From assembly GCA_023381515.1 (NCBI GenBank), contig JAMCQI010000057.1, positions 73,544-137,543 on the forward strand: DNA of 64,000 bases. Reading direction: 5' to 3'. The translations under genes were made by a program, and so were the position numbers. The notes below the pieces were generated by a model. The model was not told where the DNA came from. It made no database searches and was given only the letters and a program-made list of their open reading frames with translations. This document shows positions 17,928 through 26,766 of this stretch, piece after piece. This DNA comes from Chloroflexota bacterium (GTDB lineage Bacteria; Chloroflexota; Anaerolineae; UBA4142). The stretch's first letter is position 1, and every line of letters starts with the position of its first letter.

Positions 17928-20900
17928 CTATTTGCCCACCTCATCGCGCAGACCCTCGATCTGAATATGCTTGTGGGCACGCAACAGCGCCCGCAGGCGG
18001 TTACGCAACGAGCTGAGCCAATCCTCCAATTCCTTCTCCGATGTGATAACCGCGGTTGGACGTAGAGACGCCAGCGGAAGTGTTTCCACCTCGGGTGCCA
18101 CCTCAATGTCAGGAGGAGGAGAGACTGGCACTCGGCTGACAATCTCATCTTCCAATTGCCTCTGTAACGCGGGCAGACTGCTTCGACGATTCAGCAGCAC
18201 GGTCAGGTCGCGCACAGGGTCATCTTCGCCGGGCTGAAGCGGAAGCGTGAGCTGCAGTCGGTTCATAATCGCGCTGCGATCTTCTTCCAAGAGGAGGATC
18301 CAACTCGGATGCGACTCGAGAGCAACCGCTATTTGGCGCAGAGCCGTTTCGACTTCTCGGCGAATTTCGGCATAGCACGTACCCACACGCTCGTGTGCCG
18401 CTCGCACGATTGCACGGACGCTCCCCAATTGTTCATAGAATCGCTCGGATCGCAGCGCTTCGGTCAGTGTGTCCATGTCAGCTGCAGGTAATAGATTCTT
18501 GCCTTCGCCCTCGAACAGGGTCTCGACTTCCGACACCCTGCTGCGAAGCAGGTTGGCCGCGCGGATGTCCTCTTCGGCGCCTCCGTCAAGGGCCTTCGCC
18601 ACCTCACGCGCCCAGCGAATATCTTCCGGGAGAGCCGTTTCCTTCGCACCAAATACGGCGGCGGCGTTCGTCGCATCGCCGCTCAGGGCGCCAGTGAGGG
18701 ACGCCAGCAGCGACCGTGCCCGCCCCTCTCCTGCCAAGCCTAGCAATCGAAGTAGATTGGGCAACGAAGCGACTTGCTCCTGTAGCGCAGGCAGATACTT
18801 GCGGACGGCGCGGCTGATGGCATCTTCCAATGGCATCACGGTTTCGCCAAAAAGCTCTTCCAACCGTCGTGTGGCGCGGTCGAGTGCTTCGGGGTCGGGC
18901 GGCGCGTCCCGAAGAGAGACGCCAACGCGATTGAAAGCAAGTGTGTTCTTGCACGCTTCGGCGGCTTTCGGCCCTGCGACCTTGAGCGGTCCCTCCGCCG
19001 TGTGGAACTCGACAGTCCCAGAAACAAGGAGCGCGGCAAACAGATAGCGGACGGTGTCTTTGGACCATCCATAAGGCGGATTGGAAAACATATCTTGGAT
19101 CGCGCTGCCTTGTAGACGCCCCCCGCCCGTTTCGTCTAGTCTGGTCCTAAAGGCGCGCACGGTCTCTGCCAGCGCCGGGTTGTTGATATCGACGCGGGTG
19201 GCACCTCCGACCCGTGCTACCAGTCTGAGCGGATCAAGCTCTGGTGTCATGCGGTCCAAGCGGTCCACGCTCAGAAACTTCGCCGCCTGATCGCTGCTCG
19301 CTCGAATGGGCGCAAGCCGGTAGTACTCAAAAACAGCGCCGGCAACTTTGGTCAGTATGCCGCGCGCGGCTGCGTCTGTGGTTTCTACGCCCTCGCCGGC
19401 CGGCGTCGGGCGACCGCGGAAGATAAAGGTACCTTCAAGCAAGGCCTGCTTGAGCAGTCTTTCTACCTCGTCCCGTCCACGCTCTGCCCGTTTGAGCTCG
19501 GCTCGCTTGAATTGCGCTTCATCGCGGTCTGCGGTCCGATCTTCGACTTGCCCGGCGATCTGTTCAGACCGGTAAATCTCGGGGAGTAAGTCCTCCACCG
19601 TGTTGCTCTTGCGAGCCAACCATGCAATGGCATTGCGCCAGTCCGCTTGTGCGGCTGTCTCGGTCAACAGCTCCGTTCGGCGCGCCTCCCAGCCGTTGTC
19701 ATCTACCCATTCCAAACGGAAGACGATATCCTCGCCATCTCCGACGATTAGGGTCTTGCCTGTGCGGACGCCAGCCTTGACCTCTTTGGTATTCTCTAGG
19801 CGCGCACTTGGTTGGGGATCAAAGATCTTCTTTCCAAGAATCTCGTTCCGGATTCGGTTCACATCACCAGAAGTGGGCATCATCTCATTGCGTTTCTTTT
19901 GGAGAGGACGGACCTTCTCGGAGAGAAAGACATACCCGCCGGCTTTGGGGTCCTCGATCAGTCCGAGCTCCTTTTCGGCTAGCATCTTTCCGAGAGTTTC
20001 GCCGACCTGATCGCGCAAGCTCGGGTTGTCAATCGCCGGGTAAAGGAGTGCGGCAATATTCTCGGCAGTACAAGGGAACCCCTCGATATTCTGCAGGACA
20101 GCAACAGTCTTGGCAATACGGGCAGCAAGTCTGTTACGGGGGAATGCGACCGCAGTCCGGTCCACGGCACTAACCACATGCGGGAGCACTTTGAGAATGT
20201 CGGCGCGCAGAGAATCGTAGAAATCGTCCGCGCAAGCGAGCGAACCTACCTCTCGATCGGCTAGCCGTGTGGCGTCTCTCGGCAAAAGCCGATTCACGTC
20301 CACTAGAACATCCTGAATCACTTTGATCGCCGAGCGGAGACCAATACCGCCCGTGGACCGCGCCAACATTCGGATCAGTTCCAGCAGCAAATCAAAATGC
20401 TGCGGTAGGAATGGGTAGAACTGCGCAAAAGTATCCGCGTCCGGATCAGACTTGTAGAGTGTGGTACCGGTCAAGCGGGTGTGTGCAATGAGCGCTTGAC
20501 CGGAGGTACGGAACAAGCCCTTGAGCTGAGCTTCTCCCTCCGGTGTCTTGGTGAGCAGACGCCGGTAAGTGATTTCCTTGATATCGCGGGCATCCAGTTC
20601 GATTGGAATGGGGAAGCGAGCGACGAGCTTGTTCAATTCTGGTGAGTTGTACGTTGCCCCTCGAACGATTTCGGCAAGCGTCTGTTGACCTGTGGCGGCC
20701 ACAAAGACCTTACCCTGCCCGACCTCCTTGAAATCACGCACTAATCCGTCGAGATTGAGAATCAGCTCTTGTCGCGGTGCAACATATTGCCCGGCCTCGT
20801 CAATCAGGAACAAGATATTCTGCTTACCGGTTTTGTTCCTGATCAGATCGATCATTTCCTTCGCGCGATCACGCAGGTTGTCTGCCACCTCGAGCTTGGC

Positions 20901-21590
20901 CCTGCTGAATATCTCGGGCGAGGAAAACTCATGAGGCAGGACGCTGGTAATAACCTGCGCTGCGCGCGCATTTGCAAGGGTCGGGTCGTTGTGTATACTC
21001 AGCCAATCCTCTTTCCAGCGTGCTTTGTACTTCTCCTGGAATTCACCATACTTGCCTAGCCGCTCCAAAGTCAATTCCAGCTGAGCGAGCTTGGTCACTT
21101 TGGAATAACCGGCCCATTGCAGTACTTTCCAGTACAAGACAGATGAGATGGTGGCCGAGGCATTCTCTGCCAGTTGCTCCGCACCGAGGTCCAGAAAGAT
21201 GACGGTGGTGGGAGAACGGCCCGCGACGGTACGAAGTAGTGCTTTTACATCTGCGGAATGCAGCCGTTCGGACAAAAGGTCAATAAACGGACGCCCTCCG
21301 ACGCTCGTGCTCCCATCTAGCGCTAGGCCGAGGTACTTGGTGAAAGAACTCTTGCCCGATCCATAAAAGCCGGAGACCCAGACGCCGACCTCTGTAACCT
21401 GTCCCCCCTGCACGGCGCGTTGATAGGTCTCCAGGAATCTACGAAAGTTTGCCTCGACGCTATCGGTTGCTTCGTACTCTTCGATTTCCGCTTGCAGGCG
21501 GTCCACGTCCCTCGCCGCATAATCGATCACCTTTTCAATTCGCCGATCAATCTGCCGGCGAGTTGAGAATAGCGAGCGTATCTGGGTCAT
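17928..21590 (-). CDS. brxC: BREX P-loop ATPase BrxC
   Basis: A 1220-residue protein starting MTQIRSLFSTRRQIDRRIEK. Walker A GFYGSGKS is at residues 74-81 within WVSGFYGSGKSSFTKYLG, the hallmark of BrxC/PglY, and Walker B ILFLIDEAGQYV is near residue 270. The large C-terminal half is helical with charged segments. BrxC is the central ATPase of BREX. The start overlaps the brxB stop by 4 bp (ATGA). Confidence 0.92.
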   Translation of the reverse strand: MTQIRSLFSTRRQIDRRIEKVIDYAARDVDRLQAEIEEYEATDSVEANFRRFLETYQRAVQGGQVTEVGVWVSGFYGSGKSSFTKYLGLALDGSTSVGGRPFIDLLSERLHSADVKALLRTVAGRSPTTVIFLDLGAEQLAENASATISSVLYWKVLQWAGYSKVTKLAQLELTLERLGKYGEFQEKYKARWKEDWLSIHNDPTLANARAAQVITSVLPHEFSSPEIFSRAKLEVADNLRDRAKEMIDLIRNKTGKQNILFLIDEAGQYVAPRQELILNLDGLVRDFKEVGQGKVFVAATGQQTLAEIVRGATYNSPELNKLVARFPIPIELDARDIKEITYRRLLTKTPEGEAQLKGLFRTSGQALIAHTRLTGTTLYKSDPDADTFAQFYPFLPQHFDLLLELIRMLARSTGGIGLRSAIKVIQDVLVDVNRLLPRDATRLADREVGSLACADDFYDSLRADILKVLPHVVSAVDRTAVAFPRNRLAARIAKTVAVLQNIEGFPCTAENIAALLYPAIDNPSLRDQVGETLGKMLAEKELGLIEDPKAGGYVFLSEKVRPLQKKRNEMMPTSGDVNRIRNEILGKKIFDPQPSARLENTKEVKAGVRTGKTLIVGDGEDIVFRLEWVDDNGWEARRTELLTETAAQADWRNAIAWLARKSNTVEDLLPEIYRSEQIAGQVEDRTADRDEAQFKRAELKRAERGRDEVERLLKQALLEGTFIFRGRPTPAGEGVETTDAAARGILTKVAGAVFEYYRLAPIRASSDQAAKFLSVDRLDRMTPELDPLRLVARVGGATRVDINNPALAETVRAFRTRLDETGGGRLQGSAIQDMFSNPPYGWSKDTVRYLFAALLVSGTVEFHTAEGPLKVAGPKAAEACKNTLAFNRVGVSLRDAPPDPEALDRATRRLEELFGETVMPLEDAISRAVRKYLPALQEQVASLPNLLRLLGLAGEGRARSLLASLTGALSGDATNAAAVFGAKETALPEDIRWAREVAKALDGGAEEDIRAANLLRSRVSEVETLFEGEGKNLLPAADMDTLTEALRSERFYEQLGSVRAIVRAAHERVGTCYAEIRREVETALRQIAVALESHPSWILLLEEDRSAIMNRLQLTLPLQPGEDDPVRDLTVLLNRRSSLPALQRQLEDEIVSRVPVSPPPDIEVAPEVETLPLASLRPTAVITSEKELEDWLSSLRNRLRALLRAHKHIQIEGLRDEVGK

Positions 21591-22171
21591 TCCAGTCCTC
21601 CGACTAGCGTGGAGCGATAATTCCCATCTTCGGGATAAAAGCCGAGGAAGTGAAGGCCATATTGGCCGACGCGCCGTCCCGAATAAAAGATCACTGTGGG
21701 ATGTGGGACGCGACCCGTCAGTGCGCTTTCAATGGCGCGCGTGCGGAAATACGGATGCAGAAGCTCGGCCTCTGTGAGCAGAATCACTGTCTTGTCATTC
21801 CCCACCGAGATGCGGTGCGCGACCTCAGACACTAGCGCGTTGTCTTGGGTCAGCACATCGCGAATTGATTGATTCATTTCGTATGGCTCGGCTTCCGGTT
21901 CAAGTTCTAGCCAGGCATCCCAGCGCCCCGATCGGTCAATCAACTCGTGCACAATCTCACCAAGCGAGACCCGAACGGGATCAAACCCGTCGTTGTGCAG
22001 AGCGCCAACCCACCCTGCCAAGCGCCGTTTTACCGTGAGCATATGCTCGGGCCGGTAGACAAAATAGAAAATGGGATCGCTCTGGGCCGGGTTCAGGGCA
22101 GCAGGCTGATGTAATAGCCCCATTAGCTCTTGGAAAGTGCGGTCCAAGACCGAGTCATCCAGAGATGGCAT
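21587..22171 (-). CDS. brxB: BREX protein BrxB (DUF1788)
   Basis: A 194-residue DUF1788-type protein. Recognisable features are the N-terminal DPIFYFVYRPEHML strand, the middle VSLGEIVHELID segment, and the C-terminal PTVIFYSGRRVG... LHFLGF block that is characteristic of BrxB. Its start overlaps the brxA end by 17 bp and its stop overlaps the brxC start, consistent with a tightly coupled BREX core. Function in BREX is accessory and mechanistically unclear. Confidence 0.88.
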   Translation of the reverse strand: MPSLDDSVLDRTFQELMGLLHQPAALNPAQSDPIFYFVYRPEHMLTVKRRLAGWVGALHNDGFDPVRVSLGEIVHELIDRSGRWDAWLELEPEAEPYEMNQSIRDVLTQDNALVSEVAHRISVGNDKTVILLTEAELLHPYFRTRAIESALTGRVPHPTVIFYSGRRVGQYGLHFLGFYPEDGNYRSTLVGGLE

Positions 22172-22961
22172 CTATATACGCCTCCATGGAAGTGTAAGAC
22201 CATGTGATCCGCACAACTGAACCGGCTCGCTGGACGACGAGGCCGGCTATCGGTCCAAGCCCCTCCAATCGCTCTAAGGTATGGATTCGGTCGAGCCCGA
22301 ACAACCCCCAATCTGGGTGCTCGACCGCCTCAGCATCGGTAATTCCCTGAAAGTGCAACTCGTGCACAAGGTATCCGAGGCCAGCATCTGACATCCGATA
22401 ATTCACGAGCTCGCGTCGGCTGCCGCCATTCAAGCGGACCAGTCCAAAATCCTCCAGTGCGCCCAACAGACCCCGCGCTATTCGGAGCTGAACGTGGTCT
22501 GACCAGGGCTGGTCGATGAGCTTTTTCTCTGCCGCCTCACCCAGAAAACTCAGGGCGTCTTCCAATGTGATATATAGATCACCTCGGCGGACTAGTCCCC
22601 AGAACCTCTGAATCGTAAAGTCATAGAGCAGATCATCGGCCCGCGCAGAGTACACGAGCATCATCTCTCTAAACAACGCACCGTTTCCGTGGCCTTCCAG
22701 GTAGCGTTTGAGCCAGCGGGCACGGCGATCATCGCCAGCAAGCAGCCGGGGCCGGAACACTCGCAAAACAAGGTCTGATATTCTTTGCGCTGTATGTTTT
22801 CCAAGGAGGTCTTCGGTCTGAACACGCGCCAAGAACGCTTTGTCGCTTTCGCCCGGCATCCAGTGCGTCAATAGACTTCGCATCTCCGGAAGCACAGCCG
22901 CCCCCCTCGCGAGAGCAACCGTGTAGCGCCTTGGGTGCTTTGCCGTTCTATCGATTGACAT
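22155..22961 (-). CDS. brxA: BREX protein BrxA (DUF1819)
   Basis: Start placed at the ATG encoding MSIDRTAKHPRRY, behind GAGGGACAGCG; an ATG 45 bp upstream in the same frame is also possible. The ~268-residue protein matches the DUF1819/BrxA pattern: an N-terminal RRYTVALARGAAVLPEMRSL segment, then TAQRISDLVLRVFRPRLL, and a winged-helix-like middle (FTIQRFWGLVRRGDLYIT). Known BrxA proteins are small DNA-binding helical proteins. The gene overlaps both brxE and brxB. Confidence 0.82.
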   Translation of the reverse strand: MSIDRTAKHPRRYTVALARGAAVLPEMRSLLTHWMPGESDKAFLARVQTEDLLGKHTAQRISDLVLRVFRPRLLAGDDRRARWLKRYLEGHGNGALFREMMLVYSARADDLLYDFTIQRFWGLVRRGDLYITLEDALSFLGEAAEKKLIDQPWSDHVQLRIARGLLGALEDFGLVRLNGGSRRELVNYRMSDAGLGYLVHELHFQGITDAEAVEHPDWGLFGLDRIHTLERLEGLGPIAGLVVQRAGSVVRITWSYTSMEAYIDAISG

Positions 22962-23493
22962 TCTTCTGTCGCTGTCCCTCAAAGTACGGAAAAGTCTTGC
23001 TATCATTCAGAAAGGCGGCAGAATACAACGACGCCATTCTGACAATTGACTCTTTCTTAGTCATGTCTTGCACTGACCCCACTTTCACAGGGCCCGGTTG
23101 AGCTTTTGCTACCTCGCCGCCTGCAAGGGATTTGATGGCGTCGATTAGCTTGGATTTATCGCCAAGCACCGGCTGACTCTCCGCCATTAGTTGGAGGCGA
23201 TCGTCCGGTGCGATTTCCCGCAGCGCACGATCGATCTCTCGCGGAAGCCGAAAGAGGTGAAAGACATTTCCGACTCCGATGGAAGAATCATGAATGGTGC
23301 ATGCTGCGATAGAAGAGGAGCGAACCGCGTTCCAAAAGTAGGCGCGGGGATACAGGCGCTGCAGGAAACTGATTCCGGTGGGGGAGAGAAAGTTGCACTT
23401 CCACCAATTGTAATGCTTTGACTCGCCCAAGGCCAATACGAAAATCTGTAGCCTCAAAATCGCCTTGAGGTCAACATAGTCTTCCTGGGGCAT
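22948..23493 (-). CDS. brxE: BREX-associated protein BrxE
   Basis: A ~181-residue protein. The pattern RLQIFVLALGESKHYNWW near the N-terminus, IHDSSIGVG (about 67-75) and HLFRLP (79-84) are what I associate with the BrxE family, which is described mainly from type 6 BREX. The ATG at 23,493 is preferred to a GTG two codons earlier. It is the first gene of the BREX operon, about 230 nt from the predicted promoter. Finding it ahead of brxA in a cluster that otherwise looks like type 1 (brxL at the end, no brxD or brxH) is unusual. The family call is from memory of the motif pattern. Confidence 0.7.
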   Translation of the reverse strand: MPQEDYVDLKAILRLQIFVLALGESKHYNWWKCNFLSPTGISFLQRLYPRAYFWNAVRSSSIAACTIHDSSIGVGNVFHLFRLPREIDRALREIAPDDRLQLMAESQPVLGDKSKLIDAIKSLAGGEVAKAQPGPVKVGSVQDMTKKESIVRMASLYSAAFLNDSKTFPYFEGQRQKNVNR

Positions 23494-23730
23494 TTTCACA
23501 TTTCTCGATTCTTGCTCAATGATGAGCGACCCAAATAGAAAGGCACTCGCCCCATAGCGCAGACGCGCTTAAAGACGAGTGCCGAGGATCGCCGTCGATC
23601 AACCCGCTCGCGCGACCTTCGTCACCCGGGGCGACAGGCAATCACACCAAGAATCGGATTGAGAGTGCCGTAGTCCAAGCTAGAAGTCTAGTCCGTAGCC
23701 ACGGGGCAAAGAGATCAAGCGAACGAGGAC

Positions 23731-23760
23731 AGTATACCACAAGATTATGGAAATCAACAA
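23731..23760 (-). promoter_or_regulatory. Predicted sigma70 promoter of the BREX operon
   Basis: Reading the minus strand, a TTGTTG -35 box (23,755-23,760) is followed by an 18-nt spacer and a TATACT -10 box (23,731-23,736). Transcription would begin near 23,723, leaving a leader of roughly 230 nt before brxE. It lies just downstream of the AddA-like stop codon, so BREX can be expressed independently of the helicase-nuclease genes. Nothing else is recognised in 23,500-23,793. Confidence 0.55.
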
Positions 23761-23793
23761 ACGGAAATCAGTTTCACATTGCAGTTGCGACCG

Positions 23794-26766
23794 CTACCTT
23801 GCGCATACCATTGTGCGTGCCGCGCACCATTCGCAGAGATCGGATTTCACCTGCCGAAAGGCGGCGTTTGGTCGAGCGAGGTTAGCCGTGAAAGCCGCCA
23901 GTTCATTCTGTAGACGCGTTTCATCTGCCGAAGTACAAGAGACAGAAAGCATTGCTGCAGTCGGAGCATGATAGATCCAGAGTGTTGCCTCAGGTTTGAG
24001 CAAGCCATCTTGCTGCGCAGCAAGCGCGTAGAGCCGCAGTTGATCCCCGCAGCGGTCGACCAGCCCTTCGGCAGCGGCATCTGTCTTGAAATCGATCAGC
24101 CGGTCGGGCTCGAATCGGTCGGCCACTCCAAAGACCCTGAGGATTCCATCGTCAAATTCCGTGAATAGCGACACTCGCACCTCGACGGCGGCTGCCTCGG
24201 GGGGTACGCGGCCAATTTCACTCGCCAGGTACAACTCCAACCATGTCTTCACGGTGTTCGCCTGACTGGCACTCAAATGCGCGGACAACTCGCTTTTGGC
24301 CATTCCTAACAACTCATCTGCGGTTGCCTGATGGTATCGCGCATGTGCTGCGACCGCGCGATGGAAAACGGAGCCGAGCAGCCGGCCCGTGCCATGCCCC
24401 TCTACCCGCTCTTCCTCTCGCTCAAGGTCCTCTTTCAACCACCCATGGCGAGTGAGGTAGTAATAGCGATAGGCAGCAGGACACTGTTGATACCATCGGA
24501 ATGCCGTGGGCGAAACATGGAACTCGGGTTTGGCTAGAACAAAGGTGTGTGCTATCGGTCTCGGTGTTTGCTCAGGCCCAGCGGCAGCAGGAGACGGGAG
24601 AGGACTCTTCGCCTCTGGTGAGCGATCGAGGGCCACGCCGGGCAGGGGGCTATCCACCTGTCGGTTCCACAGTTCCTCGAAAAAGGTCTCGACTTTTCCG
24701 TACCGGTCGTCCTCGCGTTCTTTCCTGTTCGTCGCTGTAATGATCAGTCGCTTCTTGGCACGCGTGCAGGTCACGTACCATAGGCAGCGAGCTTCGTTCT
24801 GCGTGCGGCGTTTGCGCTCCTCAAACGCGGGGTGGTCTCCCTCTTCTTTCGGGATCACCAAACCTGAGGTCGGCTCGTGGAACGGCGACTGGCTCTGATT
24901 CGGGCGGACCTTTTGGCGCGAATCCGCCGCGATGACCATGGGGAATTCAAGCCCCTTGCTCGCATGCGCCGTGAGGACGCGCACGGCATCTTTTGCCGTA
25001 TTCAGTTCGGGCGCCTTGGCGCGCGGGTCACCCTCGAGCGTCAACCGTAAGTAGGTGACGAGATCGCGCAAGTATTCGGTGGGATGATCAGACTCGTACA
25101 CCTGGACAATCGCTTGCAACTTCGTCAGGGCGCGCAGTGCCATCGGGTCAGCCACACTTCCCAAGCCGCTCTGTTGCAGCGCCCAGTCGACAAAAGAGGC
25201 CATCGAGACCACCCACTGCTGTTTCTGCGATTCTTGCCAGAAAGCCATGAACTGGCTGACACGCGCGCGAACGACGGTGTCCTGAGTTGCTGCTTCTACT
25301 CGGCGGACCAGACCCCACAGTCGCTCGCCTTTTACCCGCACACGTGCCAAGGCCGCGACCTGGTCTTGGCTGAGGCCGACCGCTGGGCTGAGAAGCACGC
25401 GCACGAGCGACGGGTCATCGGCTGGATTGAGACAGACATTCAGGAGGTGAATAGCATCCAATACTTCCGGGCGTGTGAAGAAGGCATCTTGCGCTGAGAC
25501 CTCATATGGAATCCCCGCCTTGCGGAGAGCGGCTGTGTAGGCGTCCAGGTAGGTTCTGGCTCGAACGAGAATAGCGATGTCGCCGAACTTGAAATCCTCT
25601 ACGGTGACCGCCTGTGCAACCCAGCCGGCGACTGCTATAGCTTCCTCTTCCCGCGTTGGACAGGTTTGAAGGTCGACGATGACTCCCTCAAACTGCTCGT
25701 GTTTGGCATAGGGTTTCAACTCGTCTCTGGCATCAAATTCTGGCGCTTCGCCAAACGCATAGCCCGCGATCGCTCGGTTCGCGACGTCGAGAATGGGCTT
25801 GAGCGACCGGCGGTTTTCGATGAGCGGCCGGTCGTTACGCTTTCCTCCACACGTCGGGAAATCGGCGATGTTGTCGACGCGTGCCTCGCGCCAGACGTAA
25901 ATGGCCTGTCGAGGGTCACCAACCACCGTCACATTCGCCATGCCCTCCGCGGCGAGCGCTCGCAAGAGCCGGTCTTGGGCGAAATTGGTGTCCTGGTATT
26001 CGTCGACGAGGATGACTTTGAATTGGGTCCGTAGCTCGTCGCGCAGTGCCTGGTCATTTTCCAGGAGTGCGACCGCACCGATAATGAGCCGGTCGAAATC
26101 GAGCTGACCCCGTTCCTCTAGTTCCTTCCGGTAGGCGGCATACAGCCAGTGCACGAGCGGCACAAGCGTGCGATGCGCCTCCGATTCCGTCTCTTTATCG
26201 ACAACCTCATGCTTGAAATCCTCTAGGGCGATTCCCTGATTCAGCAGCTGATCCATGATCTCTTGCGCCGCATCGAACGGGCCGCCATCTTCCCAGGTGT
26301 AGGCGCCGAGCTCCAGTGGATTCAATGTGCCGTACGCTTCGCGATAGCCTTGTTCCAGAAAGCGTTCCTGCGCCTCCTCCATGAATTCCTGGACATCGAC
26401 CGGAGTGAGAACCGGCAGGTTCGGGTCGACGCGTGCCGCGAGGTTGTGCTCGCGGAGCAAGCGCGCACCGAAGGAGTGAAAGGTGCTAATGGAGGCGGCA
26501 CTGAGATCCAGGCGGTCGAATCCCAAGTCGGCTTGCGTGACCGCGCGGAATATCCTGGCCCGCATTTCGGCTGCCGCTTTTTCGCTAAAGGTCAAAACGA
26601 GAATGTTCTTCGGCCTGAGCGAACGGTCCTTTTCGAGGAGATGGACAAACCGACGCGAAATGACCTCCGTCTTGCCGGTGCCAGCTCCCGCGACGACGCG
26701 GGTCGGTGTGCCGAGCGGCGCATGAATCGCCTGGTCCTGTCCGGGGTTGGGGAGAAAGACGCTCAT
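23794..26766 (-). CDS. AddA-like UvrD-family helicase with Fe-S nuclease domain
   Basis: A 990-residue superfamily 1 helicase-nuclease. Walker A AGAGTGKT is at residues 26-33 and motif II VDEYQDTNFAQ near 250. ENRRSLKPIL and the late VLTAHASKGLEFPMV motifs of UvrD/RecB are present. The C-terminal quarter is a PD-(D/E)XK nuclease with RLIDFKTDA about residue 890. Its cysteines, YQQCPAAYRY (about 762) and CEWCAARTMVC (about 977-987), fit the iron-sulphur staple of AddB/AdnB-type nucleases. Start and stop overlap the AddB-like partner by 4 bp, so the two subunits are probably made in equal amounts. Role: DNA end resection, recombination, or degradation of foreign DNA. AdnA/AdnB is the closest analogy because both subunits carry nuclease cysteines. 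Confidence 0.82.
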   Translation of the reverse strand: MSVFLPNPGQDQAIHAPLGTPTRVVAGAGTGKTEVISRRFVHLLEKDRSLRPKNILVLTFSEKAAAEMRARIFRAVTQADLGFDRLDLSAASISTFHSFGARLLREHNLAARVDPNLPVLTPVDVQEFMEEAQERFLEQGYREAYGTLNPLELGAYTWEDGGPFDAAQEIMDQLLNQGIALEDFKHEVVDKETESEAHRTLVPLVHWLYAAYRKELEERGQLDFDRLIIGAVALLENDQALRDELRTQFKVILVDEYQDTNFAQDRLLRALAAEGMANVTVVGDPRQAIYVWREARVDNIADFPTCGGKRNDRPLIENRRSLKPILDVANRAIAGYAFGEAPEFDARDELKPYAKHEQFEGVIVDLQTCPTREEEAIAVAGWVAQAVTVEDFKFGDIAILVRARTYLDAYTAALRKAGIPYEVSAQDAFFTRPEVLDAIHLLNVCLNPADDPSLVRVLLSPAVGLSQDQVAALARVRVKGERLWGLVRRVEAATQDTVVRARVSQFMAFWQESQKQQWVVSMASFVDWALQQSGLGSVADPMALRALTKLQAIVQVYESDHPTEYLRDLVTYLRLTLEGDPRAKAPELNTAKDAVRVLTAHASKGLEFPMVIAADSRQKVRPNQSQSPFHEPTSGLVIPKEEGDHPAFEERKRRTQNEARCLWYVTCTRAKKRLIITATNRKEREDDRYGKVETFFEELWNRQVDSPLPGVALDRSPEAKSPLPSPAAAGPEQTPRPIAHTFVLAKPEFHVSPTAFRWYQQCPAAYRYYYLTRHGWLKEDLEREEERVEGHGTGRLLGSVFHRAVAAHARYHQATADELLGMAKSELSAHLSASQANTVKTWLELYLASEIGRVPPEAAAVEVRVSLFTEFDDGILRVFGVADRFEPDRLIDFKTDAAAEGLVDRCGDQLRLYALAAQQDGLLKPEATLWIYHAPTAAMLSVSCTSADETRLQNELAAFTANLARPNAAFRQVKSDLCEWCAARTMVCAR

